Shown: one piece after another, positions 32,106 to 41,187 of the stretch
Numbering within the stretch: position 1 is the stretch's first letter
How the letters are laid out: the number at the start of each line of letters is the position of its first letter
Made by a program: the position numbers and the translations under genes
Assembly: GCA_934526015.1 (NCBI GenBank)
Contig: CAKSZY010000003.1
Coordinates: forward strand, 1 to 64,000
Reading direction: 5' to 3'
Length of the DNA: 64,000 bases
DNA from: an uncultured Dokdonella sp.
Lineage (GTDB): Bacteria > Pseudomonadota > Gammaproteobacteria > Xanthomonadales > Rhodanobacteraceae
The notes under the pieces: generated by a model
The model's input: only the letters and a program-made list of their open reading frames with translations
Told to the model about the DNA's origin: nothing
Database searches by the model: none

Positions 32106-33104
32106 ATGCAACTGGTGTGTCCGGCCGGCAACCTGCCGGCGCTGCAGGCGGCCATCGATGCCGGTGCGGATGCGGTCTATGCGGGATTCCGCGACCAGAC
32201 CAACGCGCGTGCCTTTCCCGGCCTGAACTTCGACGAGGACGAACTGCGCCGCGGCATCGGCTACGCGCATGCGCGCGGGCGCAAGGTCTACCTCGCCCTC
32301 AACACCTACCCCGACAGTGCCCGCCTGGCGCACTGGCACGCTGCGGTCGACCACGCCGCCGAGCTCGGCGCCGACGCCATCATCGCGGCCGAGATGGCCG
32401 TGCTCGACCACGCGGCACGGCGGCATCCGGCGCTGGCGCGGCACCTGTCCGTACAGGGCTCGGCGACCAGCGCGGCGGCGTTGCGCCATGCTCACGAGCG
32501 CTTCGGCATCTCGCGTGCGGTGCTGCCGCGGGTGCTGTCGATCCAGCAGGTCGAGCGCCTCTGCGCGAGCGCGCCGGTGCCGCTGGAAGTCTTCGCCTTC
32601 GGCAGCCTGTGCATCATGGTCGAGGGCCGTTGCCAGTTGTCGAGCTACGTCACCGGGGTGTCGCCGAACCGCCACGGCGTGTGTTCGCCGGCGCGCTTCG
32701 TGCGCTGGCAGGAACACGCCGACCACAGCCGCACGGTGCGCCTGAACGGCATGCTGGTCGACCGCTTCGCCGACGGCGAGCCGGCCGGCTACCCGACCGT
32801 GTGCAAGGGCCGCTACGACGTCTCCGGCGAGGTGTTCCACGCCCTCGAGGAACCGACCAGCCTCAACACCCTGGAACTGCTGCCGCGGCTGGCCGCCGCC
32901 GGCGTCGCCGCACTGAAGATCGAGGGCCGCCAGCGCGGGGTCGCCTACGTCAAGGCGGTGACGAAGACCTGGCGCGCCGCCCTCGATCACCATCGCGCCG
33001 CAGCGGAACGCTGGCAGGTGTCGGCCGACTGGCAGCAGGCCCTGTCCGCGCACGCCGAAGGCCAGCAGACCACGCTCGGCCCCTACCATCGCGCCTGGCA
33101 CTGA
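32106..33104 (+). CDS. ubiU: Ubiquinone biosynthesis protein UbiU (U32 peptidase-like)
   Basis: Fe-S subunit of the oxygen-independent hydroxylation system of ubiquinone synthesis. The 332-residue protein starts MQLVCPAGNLPALQAAID and has four cysteines in the expected places: FGSLCIMVEGRCQ, RHGVCSPARF and YPTVCKGRY, matching the four 4Fe-4S ligands of E. coli UbiU. Length is the same as E. coli (331). The ATG at 32106 has GGGAG six bases upstream; the ATG at 32091 does not. ubiV follows after four bases. Confidence 0.93.
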   Translation: MQLVCPAGNLPALQAAIDAGADAVYAGFRDQTNARAFPGLNFDEDELRRGIGYAHARGRKVYLALNTYPDSARLAHWHAAVDHAAELGADAIIAAEMAVLDHAARRHPALARHLSVQGSATSAAALRHAHERFGISRAVLPRVLSIQQVERLCASAPVPLEVFAFGSLCIMVEGRCQLSSYVTGVSPNRHGVCSPARFVRWQEHADHSRTVRLNGMLVDRFADGEPAGYPTVCKGRYDVSGEVFHALEEPTSLNTLELLPRLAAAGVAALKIEGRQRGVAYVKAVTKTWRAALDHHRAAAERWQVSADWQQALSAHAEGQQTTLGPYHRAWH

Positions 33105-33108
33105 CGCG

Positions 33109-33990
33109 ATGAAGCTGAGCCTCGGTCCGCTGCAGTACTTCTGGCCCCGCGATCGCACGCTGGCGTTCTATCGCGCCGCCGCGCGCTGGCCGGTCGACAT
33201 CGTCTATCTCGGCGAGACCGTGTGCAGCAAGCGGCGCGAACTGCGCCTGCAGGACTGGCTGGCGCTGGCCGCGGAGCTGGCCGCGGCCGGCAAGGAAGTG
33301 GTGCTGTCGAGCCTCGCCCTGATCGAGGCGGAGTCGGAACTCGGCGCGTTGCAGCGCCAGGTCGGCAACGGCCGCTTCCGCATCGAGGCCAACGACATGT
33401 CCGCCGTGCAGCTCTGCCGCGAGCATGGCGTGCCGTTCGTCGGCGGGCCGACCCTCAACGTGTACAACCATCGTGCGCTGGCCCTGCTGATCGAGGATGG
33501 CCTGCAGCGCTGGGTGGCCGGCGTCGAACAGGGACGCGTGCTGCTGGAGGAACTGCGCGACGCGCTGCAGGCCGACGGCGGCCGCATGCCCGAGCTGGAA
33601 GTGTTCGCCTGGGGCCGTCTGCCGCTGGCGTATTCGGCACGCTGCTTCACCGCACGTGCGCTCGACCTGCCGAAGGACGAGTGCGGATTCCGCTGCATCG
33701 AACATCCCGACGGCCTGCCGCTGGCGACCCGCGAAGGCGAGCCGTTCCTGACCCTCAACGGCATCCAGGTCCAGGGCAGCGAGGTCGTCGACATGGCGCC
33801 GGAGCGCGACTCGTTGGCCGCGCTCGGCGTGGACATCCTGCGCCTGTCGCCGCAGGGCGAAGAGATGGCCGGCGTGGTCGAACGTTTCCGCGGGATGCTG
33901 ACCGCTTCGCTTGCGCCGCCGGCGGCCGGCGCGCGCAACGGCTACTGGCACGGCGAGCCGGGCAAGGCCGGACTGCCGCTCGCACCGTGA
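33109..33990 (+). CDS. ubiV: Ubiquinone biosynthesis protein UbiV (U32 peptidase-like)
   Basis: Second Fe-S partner of UbiU in oxygen-independent ring hydroxylation. The 293-residue protein starts MKLSLGPLQYFWPRDRT and has the cysteine set seen in UbiV: GETVCSKRREL near the start and ARCFTARALDLPKDECGF with RCIEHP later. It begins four bases after ubiU, showing co-translation. Downstream the gene end overlaps the start of a TPP-enzyme remnant, and the convergent minus-strand operon carries the UbiT domain. Confidence 0.93.
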   Translation: MKLSLGPLQYFWPRDRTLAFYRAAARWPVDIVYLGETVCSKRRELRLQDWLALAAELAAAGKEVVLSSLALIEAESELGALQRQVGNGRFRIEANDMSAVQLCREHGVPFVGGPTLNVYNHRALALLIEDGLQRWVAGVEQGRVLLEELRDALQADGGRMPELEVFAWGRLPLAYSARCFTARALDLPKDECGFRCIEHPDGLPLATREGEPFLTLNGIQVQGSEVVDMAPERDSLAALGVDILRLSPQGEEMAGVVERFRGMLTASLAPPAAGARNGYWHGEPGKAGLPLAP

Positions 33991-34195
33991 CGACGCGGCC
34001 GGCTGCCGTCGCGCGCAGCGACTATCACCGGGTTGCCGAAGGACTCGGCGGGGCCGGATTGCTGCTCGACGATCCGCAGCGGATCGGGACCGTGCTCGCC
34101 GAAGCCCGGCGGCTGGCGCAATCCGGTCGCCCGGCGCTGGTCAACGCCCTGCTTGCGCGCAGCGATTTCCGCGAGGGTTCGTTGTCGATGCAGCG
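33987..34195 (+). pseudogene. C-terminal remnant of a TPP-dependent acetolactate-synthase-like gene
   Basis: In the frame of the GTG at 33987 the translation reads VARSDYHRVAEGLGG, LLLDDPQRIGTVLAEARR and ALVNALLARSDFREGSLSM. That is the pattern of the C-terminal end of acetolactate-synthase-like TPP enzymes, which close with a DFRKGSISM-type tail. The frame has no stop after SM but runs on across the antisense of the CM-UbiT gene. No TPP-binding domain is present anywhere near, so only the tail survives. The family identification is from memory of the tail pattern, not a search. Confidence 0.6.
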
Positions 34196-34207
34196 GCGTG
34201 CGCGCGC

Positions 34208-35053
34208 TCAGGCGCGACCGGCTTCGCGTGCCGCGCGCAGCAGGCGGGCGCTGCGCTGGAGGACGATGCGCAGGCCGAGCGGCAGCGTCTCCCACGGCAT
34301 GCGGTCGAGCAGGTTGCGCACGGTCAGGCCGAGTTCGGTGTCGCCGGTCAGTTCCAGCTTGCGCTGGAAGAACAGGGTGTCGGCGTCTTCCTCGCGGCTG
34401 GCCAGCAACAAGAGGTCGGTGACGCTGCCGCGCACGCTGGCTTCGGCCGGCGCCGACACCACCTGCAGGCGGCCGTCGTGCCACTGCATCACCCAGCGCA
34501 GGCCGAGATCGGCGACCTCGATGCCGAGCCGGCGGCCGGCGATGGCGTCCATGGCGTGACCGATCCGCGCACGCGCCAGCACCTGCGACAGCCCGCGCTG
34601 CACGGCCATGGCCTGCAGCGGTTCGGGTACGCGCTTGAGCAGGCCACGCCAGCGCCGCGGCGGCGGGACCAGGCGCAACAGGGCGTGGCCCGACAGCGGC
34701 GGGGTGCGGACGGAGTCGATCATGGCGGGCCTCGTGCGCGGGGAAGGGAGGAAGCGGGCGTGCCGCTGTTGCTGGCGACGCGCGTCGGCGATCAGCAGGG
34801 CGGTCAGGCGTGTGGCGGTATCGGCCGGTACGTGCAGGCGCGCGGCGGTGCCGAGCATGCGCTGGCCGACCTCGCGTTCGCGCTGCGCATCGCGCAGCGG
34901 TTGCTGCAGCCGGCGCTTGAGTCGGCCGGCCGTTGCCGACATCAGCCGGCGTGTCGCCAGCAAGGCCAGCATGGCTTCGTCGACGCGATCGATGCCATGC
35001 CGCGCGCAGGCGAGCAGCAAAGCCGCCGGCTGCGACGGCATGCGCGCATTCAT
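34208..35053 (-). CDS. Chorismate mutase domain fused to UbiT (SCP2 domain)
   Basis: One continuous 281-residue frame. Residues 10-100 are an AroQ chorismate mutase: R18, R35, K46, D55, R58, E59 and Q95 match E. coli residues R11, R28, K39, D48, R51, E52 and Q88 with one constant offset and no gap; only S84 is replaced (A91). Residues 111-281 are UbiT-like: PPPRRWRGLLKRVPEPLQ, then ELTGDTELGLTVRNLLD. Residue 111 is an internal Met (34723), itself a possible start with GAGG upstream. The gene start overlaps the previous stop as ATGA. UbiT is the lipid-binding accessory of UbiUV in anaerobic ubiquinone synthesis; the chorismate mutase addition is unexpected. Confidence 0.85.
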   Translation of the reverse strand: MNARMPSQPAALLLACARHGIDRVDEAMLALLATRRLMSATAGRLKRRLQQPLRDAQREREVGQRMLGTAARLHVPADTATRLTALLIADARRQQQRHARFLPSPRTRPAMIDSVRTPPLSGHALLRLVPPPRRWRGLLKRVPEPLQAMAVQRGLSQVLARARIGHAMDAIAGRRLGIEVADLGLRWVMQWHDGRLQVVSAPAEASVRGSVTDLLLLASREEDADTLFFQRKLELTGDTELGLTVRNLLDRMPWETLPLGLRIVLQRSARLLRAAREAGRA

Positions 35054-36330
35054 GACGGTTCCCCGTGCGCGCCGACCTCGGCGTGGCGAAGGAAAACCCG
35101 CGCGCGCCACAGGCCGGCAAGGATGCAGGCGAGGGTGCCGGCATGGGCCAGCAGGAGGCCGATCCCGGCCGGTCGTGCCAGTGCCGGCCGGATCACGGCG
35201 GCAACCAGGGCGGCGGCGCAGAGCAGATGTGCGTACAGCGCGAGGCGCTTGTCGCGTTCCTCGAGCAGGCTGCCGGTGCCGGGAATGCGCTGGCCGCGCG
35301 GGCAGCGGCGACGCAGGTCGATCCAGCACAGGAAACCGGTGATTTCCAGCATCATCCCGGTCAGCATCAACGGCAGCCCGATGCCGATGCCGAGCATCCC
35401 GGCGAGCAGGCCGGCGCGCGCCGGCAGCAGTTCGAGGGCGACCGCCATGGCGGTCAGGCCGGCGCCTGCGAGGGCCAGAGTTCCGCTGCGCCAGAAGGCC
35501 GTCAGCACCGGATTGCGCGCATGCCGCCTTCGCCAGGGCAAGCCGAGCGACACACCGACGAAGGCCAGCAGCGAGGGTGCGGTGGCGAACACCAGCACGG
35601 CCTGGTCGTCGAGGACGAAGGACAGCACGCCGCCGGCGAGCAGGCCGGTCGCGGTCAGTTGCAACCAGCGCGACAGCCAGCGCGGCGGCACCGGTGCGGT
35701 GCCCTGGAACATCGGCAGGGTGATGCTGCCGACCGCGGCCATCAGGGCCACCACCCAGCCGAGCAGGCCGCTCAGCGCGTGCAGGTCGGTCAGGCGCTCC
35801 AGCGGAACGACGAGCGCACCGCGCAGGGCCGCAACCAGCAGCAAGGCGGCAAGCACGGTGAGCACCAGCATGGCCAACGCGAAGGCGATGCCGGCGCGCA
35901 ACACGCCTTGCGCGCCGCGGCGGACGAGAACCGGCAGCGTGGCGGCGGCAAAGCCGATCAGCGGCAGGGCCAGCAGCGCCGAGGCGACCGGCAGCCATTC
36001 CGTGCGGCTGCCGGCGAAGGCCGGCACGAACAGCGCCAGGCCGAGGTTGAAGAGCAGGTGCAACGCACCGGCCGCCGGAGCCCACGGCAGCACGCTGTCG
36101 GCCGCCACCGGCAGGAACTGCAGCAGGCTGCCGAGCATCGCGTTGCCGAGCACGCCGAGGGTGAACAGATGCACCAGCACCACGGCATGCGGCGACCAGC
36201 GGTCGAGCACGGCGGTTTCGCCATGCAGCAACAGCCAGACACCGGCCACCAGGCCCCACAGCGGCGAGGCGAGCAGCCAGCGCAGCGGTCGTGCCGGCGG
36301 CGGAGCCTGGGCCAGCGCCAGTCCGCTCAT
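35050..36330 (-). CDS. Polytopic membrane protein resembling NnrS/haem-oxidase-like family
   Basis: A 426-residue protein made almost wholly of membrane helices (about eleven or twelve). Histidines lie in helices (WSPHAVVLVHLFTLGVLG, then AMLGSLLQFLPVAA; LHALSGLLGWVVALMAAVG), a pattern seen in NnrS and in subunit-I-like proteins of anaerobic respiratory clusters. I do not recognise the exact family. It overlaps its upstream neighbour (DUF2249) and its downstream neighbour (CM-UbiT) by ATGA, so the three are made together. The context suggests a role in anaerobic or nitrogen-oxide respiration. Confidence 0.7.
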   Translation of the reverse strand: MSGLALAQAPPPARPLRWLLASPLWGLVAGVWLLLHGETAVLDRWSPHAVVLVHLFTLGVLGNAMLGSLLQFLPVAADSVLPWAPAAGALHLLFNLGLALFVPAFAGSRTEWLPVASALLALPLIGFAAATLPVLVRRGAQGVLRAGIAFALAMLVLTVLAALLLVAALRGALVVPLERLTDLHALSGLLGWVVALMAAVGSITLPMFQGTAPVPPRWLSRWLQLTATGLLAGGVLSFVLDDQAVLVFATAPSLLAFVGVSLGLPWRRRHARNPVLTAFWRSGTLALAGAGLTAMAVALELLPARAGLLAGMLGIGIGLPLMLTGMMLEITGFLCWIDLRRRCPRGQRIPGTGSLLEERDKRLALYAHLLCAAALVAAVIRPALARPAGIGLLLAHAGTLACILAGLWRARVFLRHAEVGAHGEPS

Positions 36331-36581
36331 GTCGGCGTGGCGGGTGCGAACAGGGTGCCGGCATCCTCGCGCCGGCAGATGCGCAGCGTGGTCGGTCCGT
36401 CGTCCGCGCCGTCGAGCTGCCAGGCGTAGCCGAAACTCTCGAGGATCGGCAGCAGCGGCGTCGGTCGCAGCGGCGTCAGCACCTCGAGCCAGCGGCCGGG
36501 TTCGATCCGATGCAGGGCATCGAGCACGCGGTGCATCGGCTCCGGCGGCGGCAGATGACGAAGATCGAGAACGATGCACAT
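36327..36581 (-). CDS. DUF2249 domain protein
   Basis: An 84-residue protein starting [20 protein letters not shown], then [20 protein letters not shown], which is the DUF2249 pattern; this fold is related to TusA-type small proteins. DUF2249 genes often lie beside NO- or hemerythrin-related genes. The family role is unknown. The start at 36581 fits the domain; the frame is open twelve codons further. First gene of a three-gene ATGA-coupled operon, with an FNR-like palindrome 66 bases upstream. Confidence 0.75.
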   Translation of the reverse strand: MCIVLDLRHLPPPEPMHRVLDALHRIEPGRWLEVLTPLRPTPLLPILESFGYAWQLDGADDGPTTLRICRREDAGTLFAPATPT

Positions 36582-36646
36582 GGCGGTGCCGGCAGGCGAA
36601 AGCGGGACAACGGGCACGACAGTGCCAGCGGCGTCGCCGCGCCACC

Positions 36647-36660
36647 TTGACCGGCGTCAA
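36647..36660 (-). promoter_or_regulatory. Perfect FNR/DNR-like palindrome
   Basis: TTGAC-CGGC-GTCAA is a perfect inverted repeat of the TTGACnnnnGTCAA type bound by Crp/Fnr-family redox or NO regulators. It is centred about 72 bases before the DUF2249 start; with the usual -41.5 activator position, transcription would start about 30 bases before the gene. Confidence 0.65.
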
Positions 36661-36774
36661 GCGCAACCGAAGTGCGCCACGGAAGTGCGCCCGGGAGGCC
36701 TGCGGCGGCGGCCGCGATCGATGTTTTCCTACGTCCGCGCGCGGCGCATGCCGACATGCGCGGCGGGGGCGGTC

Positions 36775-36783
36775 TGCTATTCT
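36775..36783 (+). promoter_or_regulatory. Extended -10 box upstream of ssb
   Basis: TGCTATTCT combines the TGn extension with a 4 of 6 match to TATAAT, 49 bases before the ssb start. The region at -35 is poor, as is common with extended -10 promoters. Confidence 0.45.
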
Positions 36784-36831
36784 CGCCGCCGATCCACGCA
36801 GCGTCGTGGCGAAGAACTCGAGGACTCCAGC

Positions 36832-37350
36832 ATGGCACGCGGCATCAACAAGGTCATCATCGTCGGCAACCTCGGCGCGGACCCCGAAACCCGGTACACG
36901 CCCGGCAACGTGGCGATCACCAACATCCGCGTGGCCACCTCGGAAAGCTGGAAGGACAAGCAGACCGGCGAGAACCAGGAACGCACCGAGTGGCATCGCG
37001 TGGTCCTGTTCGGCCGCCTCGGCGAGATCGCCGGCGAGTACCTGAAGAAGGGCCGGCAGGTCTACATCGAAGGTTCATTGCGCACCAACAAGTACACCGA
37101 CAAGGACGGCATCGAGCGCTACTCCACCGAGATCATTGCCAACGAGATGCAGATGCTCGGTGGTGGCGGTGGCGAGGGTGGCGGTGGTGGCGGTGGCTAC
37201 AACCGCGATCGCGGCGAAGGCGGTGGCGGTGGCTACAACCGCGATCGGGGTGAACGCGGCGGCGACCAGCGCGGTTCGTCGGCCGCATCGCGCCCGGCCC
37301 CGGCGCCGATGCAGAACCATCCGATCGAAGACGACGACATCCCGTTCTAG
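36832..37350 (+). CDS. ssb: Single-stranded DNA-binding protein
   Basis: Coats single-stranded DNA in replication, repair and recombination. The 172-residue protein has an N-terminal OB fold ([20 protein letters not shown], then [21 protein letters not shown]). A flexible Gly-rich linker with two YNRDRGE units (about 113-150) follows, and then the acidic tip EDDDIPF that recruits partner proteins. Length is typical. Its stop codon TAG is the same CTAG that ends the opposing reductase gene. Confidence 0.96.
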   Translation: MARGINKVIIVGNLGADPETRYTPGNVAITNIRVATSESWKDKQTGENQERTEWHRVVLFGRLGEIAGEYLKKGRQVYIEGSLRTNKYTDKDGIERYSTEIIANEMQMLGGGGGEGGGGGGGYNRDRGEGGGGGYNRDRGERGGDQRGSSAASRPAPAPMQNHPIEDDDIPF

Positions 37351-37910
37351 CGCGCTGCCTGCGCGCCGGCAAAGGCGGCAAGGCCGGCGACGAAGCCGGC
37401 CAGCTGGTGGCGCACGCCTTCGTCGACGAGGCTGCCGTCGGCCGCAAAGGCCTGGCCGGCACGTGAAACCAGCAGGCGTGCGCCGGTCCACGGGCGCACG
37501 CCGAGCGTCTTCAGGACCGGCAACCAGGCATTCTGTGCGAGGATCGTGCCGAAGCCGCCCGGCGAGGCGCCGATCACCGCGAACGGGCGGTCGGCAAACA
37601 CCCGTGCGATGTCGCTGGCCGGGCGCGACAGCCAGTCGATCGCATTCTTGAACACGCCGGGGATGCCGTTGTTGTATTCCGGCGTCGCCAGCAGCACGGC
37701 ATCGCTGTCGACGATGCGCTGCTTCAGTGCGACCACCGCCGCCGGCACGCCCTCGCCCTGCTCGAGGTCGCCGTCGTACAGCGGGATGCCATGCAGGGTG
37801 GCCACTTCCAGGACGATGCCGTCGCCGGCGATGCCCTGCGCCGCGCGCAGCAGCGCGGTGTTGAACGAGGCGGCGCGCAGGCTGCCGGAGATGCCGAGGA
37901 TGCGGGTCAT
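37347..37910 (-). CDS. NAD(P)H-dependent FMN reductase
   Basis: Small flavodoxin-fold reductase of the NADPH:FMN/ChrR type, cytoplasmic. The 187-residue protein starts [20 protein letters not shown] with the FMN-phosphate loop GSLRxxSxN, and has [20 protein letters not shown] and the [13 protein letters not shown] turn, all diagnostic. Physiological substrate unclear; quinone, chromate or azo reduction are all known in the family. AGGA lies before the start. It converges on ssb with a four-base shared stop. Confidence 0.9.
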   Translation of the reverse strand: MTRILGISGSLRAASFNTALLRAAQGIAGDGIVLEVATLHGIPLYDGDLEQGEGVPAAVVALKQRIVDSDAVLLATPEYNNGIPGVFKNAIDWLSRPASDIARVFADRPFAVIGASPGGFGTILAQNAWLPVLKTLGVRPWTGARLLVSRAGQAFAADGSLVDEGVRHQLAGFVAGLAAFAGAQAAR

Positions 37911-38186
37911 GCGGGGTCCTGGTGGCGAGCGGGAAGGCCGGGCCGGTCGGTTTCCGCGACCAGCGGGTGTCGAGTCCGGCGAGTATCGGCCATGGCCGCC
38001 GGGCAGCGCGATGGCGACGTCCCCCTCCCGGTGCCTGCGGCGAGGCGTTACCATGCGCGCCCGGCTGCCTGCAGCAGCGTCAGACCTCCGGTCATGGACA
38101 TTCCGAAGCGAACCGAACCCTGGCGGTTCAACCTGTTCCCGACCGATTGATTCCTGCCGGCGCCCGTCTGCAGGACGGAGCGCACG

Positions 38187-39632
38187 ATGAGCGAAACCGA
38201 AACCAGCACGAAGCCGGCGACGCCGCTGCAGGGGCAGCTTGCGCGCGTCTCCGAGATGCTGCGCCGCCAGCATCTGGTCGAGGACCTCGCCCATCGCCAG
38301 TCCGGTCCGCATCAGGACCTCGTCGACAACCTCGTCCATCGCCAGCACCTCGCCGAGCTCCAGCGCGAGATCGAGGAACTGCATCCGGCCGACGTCGCCC
38401 GCATCCTCGAGGCGCTGCCGCCCGAGGATCGCCTCAGCGTCTGGCACCTGGTCAAGGCGGACCGCGATGGCGAGATCCTGCTCGAGGTGTCCGACGCGGT
38501 GCGCGAGTCGCTGCTCGCCGACATGGACGCGCCGGAAATCCTCGCTGCCGCCGAGCAGCTCGATGCCGACGAGATCGCCGACCTTGCCGATGACCTGCCG
38601 GAAGAGGTGGTCGACCAGCTCCTCGAGCGGCTCGACGCGCCGGAACGCGAACAACTGCGTTCGGCGATGTCCTACGAGGACGACCAGGTCGGCGCGATCA
38701 TGGATTTCGAGATGGTCACGATCCGCGACGACGTCTCGCTCGAGGTCGTGCTGCGCTACCTGCGCCGGCTCAAGGAACTGCCGGAACAGACCGACAAGCT
38801 GTTCGTGGTGAACCAGGACGGCGTCCTCACCGGCGTGCTGCCGCTCGAGTGGCTGCTGGTCAACGACCCGGCGCGCGAGGTCGGCGAGGTGATGGCGGCC
38901 GACGCCAACACCTTCCATCCGGAGGAGGACGTGTTCGACACCGCCCAGGCGTTCGAGCGCTACGACCTCGTCTCGGCGCCGGTGGTCGACGCCAACGGCA
39001 AGCTGATCGGCCGCCTCACCATCGATGCCATGGTCGACGTCATCCGCGAGGAAGGCGATGCCGAGGCGCTGAGCCGCGGCGGCCTGCGCGAGGACGAGGA
39101 CATCTTCGCCTCGGTGTGGCGCTCGCTGCGCAACCGCTGGACCTGGCTGGCGATCAACCTGGTGACGGCGTTCGTCGCCTCGCGGGTGATCGGCCTGTTC
39201 GAGGACTCGATCGAGAAGCTCGTCGCGCTCGCCGCGCTGATGCCGATCGTCGCCGGCATCGGCGGCAATTCCGGCAACCAGACCATCACCATGATCGTGC
39301 GCGCGCTGGCGCTCGGGCAGGTCAGTCCCGAAGGCGCGCGCCGCCTGCTGCGCAAGGAGGCCGTCGTCGCCCTGCTGAACGGGGTGATCTGGGGCGGCGT
39401 GATCGGCCTCGTCGCCTGGCTCCTGTACGGACATCCCGCACTCGGCCTGGTGATGACCGCGGCGATGACGCTCAACCTGCTGCTGGCCGCCGCCATGGGC
39501 GTGGCGATCCCGATGACCCTGGCCCGGTTCGGCCGCGATCCGGCCATGGGGGCCAGCGTGATGATCACCGCGATCACCGACAGCGGCGGCTTCTTCATCT
39601 TCCTCGGACTCGCCACGATCTTCCTGATGTGA
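38187..39632 (+). CDS. mgtE: Magnesium transporter MgtE
   Basis: Inner-membrane Mg2+ channel gated by cytosolic Mg2+. The 481-residue protein has the N-terminal MgtE helical domain (about 40-150; [18 protein letters not shown]), two CBS domains (about 160-290; [15 protein letters not shown], then [15 protein letters not shown]), a plug helix, and a five-helix membrane domain with [19 protein letters not shown] holding the Mg site. Length and order match MgtE. No magnesium riboswitch was recognised in the 276-base gap upstream. GGAG lies before the ATG. Confidence 0.95.
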   Translation: MSETETSTKPATPLQGQLARVSEMLRRQHLVEDLAHRQSGPHQDLVDNLVHRQHLAELQREIEELHPADVARILEALPPEDRLSVWHLVKADRDGEILLEVSDAVRESLLADMDAPEILAAAEQLDADEIADLADDLPEEVVDQLLERLDAPEREQLRSAMSYEDDQVGAIMDFEMVTIRDDVSLEVVLRYLRRLKELPEQTDKLFVVNQDGVLTGVLPLEWLLVNDPAREVGEVMAADANTFHPEEDVFDTAQAFERYDLVSAPVVDANGKLIGRLTIDAMVDVIREEGDAEALSRGGLREDEDIFASVWRSLRNRWTWLAINLVTAFVASRVIGLFEDSIEKLVALAALMPIVAGIGGNSGNQTITMIVRALALGQVSPEGARRLLRKEAVVALLNGVIWGGVIGLVAWLLYGHPALGLVMTAAMTLNLLLAAAMGVAIPMTLARFGRDPAMGASVMITAITDSGGFFIFLGLATIFLM

Positions 39633-39666
39633 GCCGGGCCAGACTTCCCCCAGGAGAAAATCCGAC

Positions 39667-40014
39667 ATGAGCGAACTTCCTCCCTGCCCGCAATGCGCCT
39701 CGACCTTTGCCTACGAGGACCGCGGCCTGCTGGTCTGTCCCGAATGCGCGCACGAGTGGTCGCCCGGCGCGGCGGCGGAAACGCCGGCCGAAGACGCCCC
39801 GCGCGTGGTCAAGGATGCGGTCGGCAACGTGCTCGCCGACGGCGACAGCGTGGTCGTCATCAAGGATCTCAAGGTCAAGGGCTCCTCGAGCGTGGTCAAG
39901 GTCGGCACCAAGGTGCGCAACATCCGCCTCGTCGATGGCGACCATGACATCGACTGCCGCATCGACGGCATCGGCCCGATGGGCCTCAAGTCGGAGTTCG
40001 TGAAGAAGGCCTGA
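39667..40014 (+). CDS. yjdM: YjdM/PhnA zinc-ribbon protein
   Basis: A 115-residue protein with an N-terminal zinc ribbon ([21 protein letters not shown]) and a C-terminal beta-rich PhnA domain ([20 protein letters not shown], then [12 protein letters not shown]). The family was named for phosphonate use, but the true function is not settled. GGAG lies before the start. The gene follows mgtE after 34 bases and may share its transcript. Confidence 0.92.
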   Translation: MSELPPCPQCASTFAYEDRGLLVCPECAHEWSPGAAAETPAEDAPRVVKDAVGNVLADGDSVVVIKDLKVKGSSSVVKVGTKVRNIRLVDGDHDIDCRIDGIGPMGLKSEFVKKA

Positions 40015-40183
40015 GCCGATCGCGGCGGGATGCCGGCGCAACCCGGGCGCGGCCGCGCCGGCATGCGCTGCCGCAGGGTGCGGATGGCACGGCCCGAACG
40101 GGATGGGTTCGTGCCGGCACGGGGCTGGCGGGCGTGGCGTTGCTCGGGTAGCTTGCAGGACCCGCATCCCGCAGCCGAGCCAG

Positions 40184-41047
40184 ATGGAAAACCGACGCGA
40201 ACTCGAGCAGGGCATCGAGACCGACCTGCGTGACCGCCTCAGCTACGGCGGCTACCTGCAGCTCGACACGCTGCTGTCGGCGCAGCAACCGTTGAGCCGG
40301 CCGCAGCATCACGACGAGATGCTGTTCATCATCCAGCACCACGTGGCCGAGCTGTGGATGAAGCTGATCGTGCACGAGCTGCGTGCGGCGATCGGCCTGC
40401 TGGCGATCGACCAGACCGATTCGTGTCTGAAGATCCTCGCCCGGGTGAAGCAGATCCAGCGCCAGTTGTTCGAGCAATGGGCGGTGCTGGAGACGCTGAC
40501 GCCGACCGAATACCAGCAGTTCCGCCACGTGCTCGGGCCCGCCTCGGGCTTCCAGTCGTGGCAGTACCGGATGCTCGAGTTCCTGCTCGGCAACAAGAAC
40601 GCTGACATGATCAAGGTGTTCGCCCACGATCCGGAGCGCCAGGCCGCGTTGCAGGAAGCGCTCGACGCGCCGGGCCTGTACGACGAGTTCCTGCGCCATC
40701 TCGCCCGCTGCGGCCATGCCGTGCCGGCGCGTTGCGTCGAGCGCGACTGGTCGAAGCCGCACGTGTTCGTGCCGGAACTGGTGCCGGTGTTCGAGCGCAT
40801 CTACGAGAACGCCGACGAATTCTGGTCCGAGTACCACTTCTGCGAACAGCTGGTCGACGTCGAGGAATCGTTCCAGCTCTGGCGCTTCCGCCACATGAAG
40901 ACGGTCGAGCGCATCATCGGCCACAAGCGCGGCACCGGCGGCTCGTCCGGCGTGGCCTTCCTGCGCAAGGCGCTGGACCTGCGCTTCTTCCCCGAGCTGC
41001 TGGAAGTGCGCACCGTCATCGGCGTGCCGCCGCCCGAGCGGCCCTGA
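40184..41047 (+). CDS. kynA: Tryptophan 2,3-dioxygenase
   Basis: Haem enzyme that opens the indole ring of tryptophan to N-formylkynurenine. The 287-residue protein has [15 protein letters not shown], the distal His segment [14 protein letters not shown], the segment [14 protein letters not shown], and the haem-ligand region [18 protein letters not shown] followed by [11 protein letters not shown], as in the Xanthomonas enzyme. Length agrees with bacterial enzymes. The rest of the kynurenine pathway is not next to it. The ATG at 40184 is the first that gives family-like sequence. Confidence 0.94.
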   Translation: MENRRELEQGIETDLRDRLSYGGYLQLDTLLSAQQPLSRPQHHDEMLFIIQHHVAELWMKLIVHELRAAIGLLAIDQTDSCLKILARVKQIQRQLFEQWAVLETLTPTEYQQFRHVLGPASGFQSWQYRMLEFLLGNKNADMIKVFAHDPERQAALQEALDAPGLYDEFLRHLARCGHAVPARCVERDWSKPHVFVPELVPVFERIYENADEFWSEYHFCEQLVDVEESFQLWRFRHMKTVERIIGHKRGTGGSSGVAFLRKALDLRFFPELLEVRTVIGVPPPERP

Positions 41048-41187
41048 GCATCGGTCGCCGCCCGCCGCATGCGGCCGTTGCCGGATGCGCAAGCGCCTTG
41101 CCTGAACGCAGCGCGGTGCATTGACGCATGCGCCGCGGTCGGTGATGCTCCCGCGGTCCATCCTTCGCTCGACCAGGGGAGAACCGC

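Noticed and set aside
38095..38151. An 18-codon ORF (MDIPKRTEPWRFNLFPTD) 35 bases before mgtE, reminiscent of Mg-sensing leader peptides
   Set aside because: There is no ribosome-binding site before it and it is part of a longer random frame. A leader role cannot be supported.
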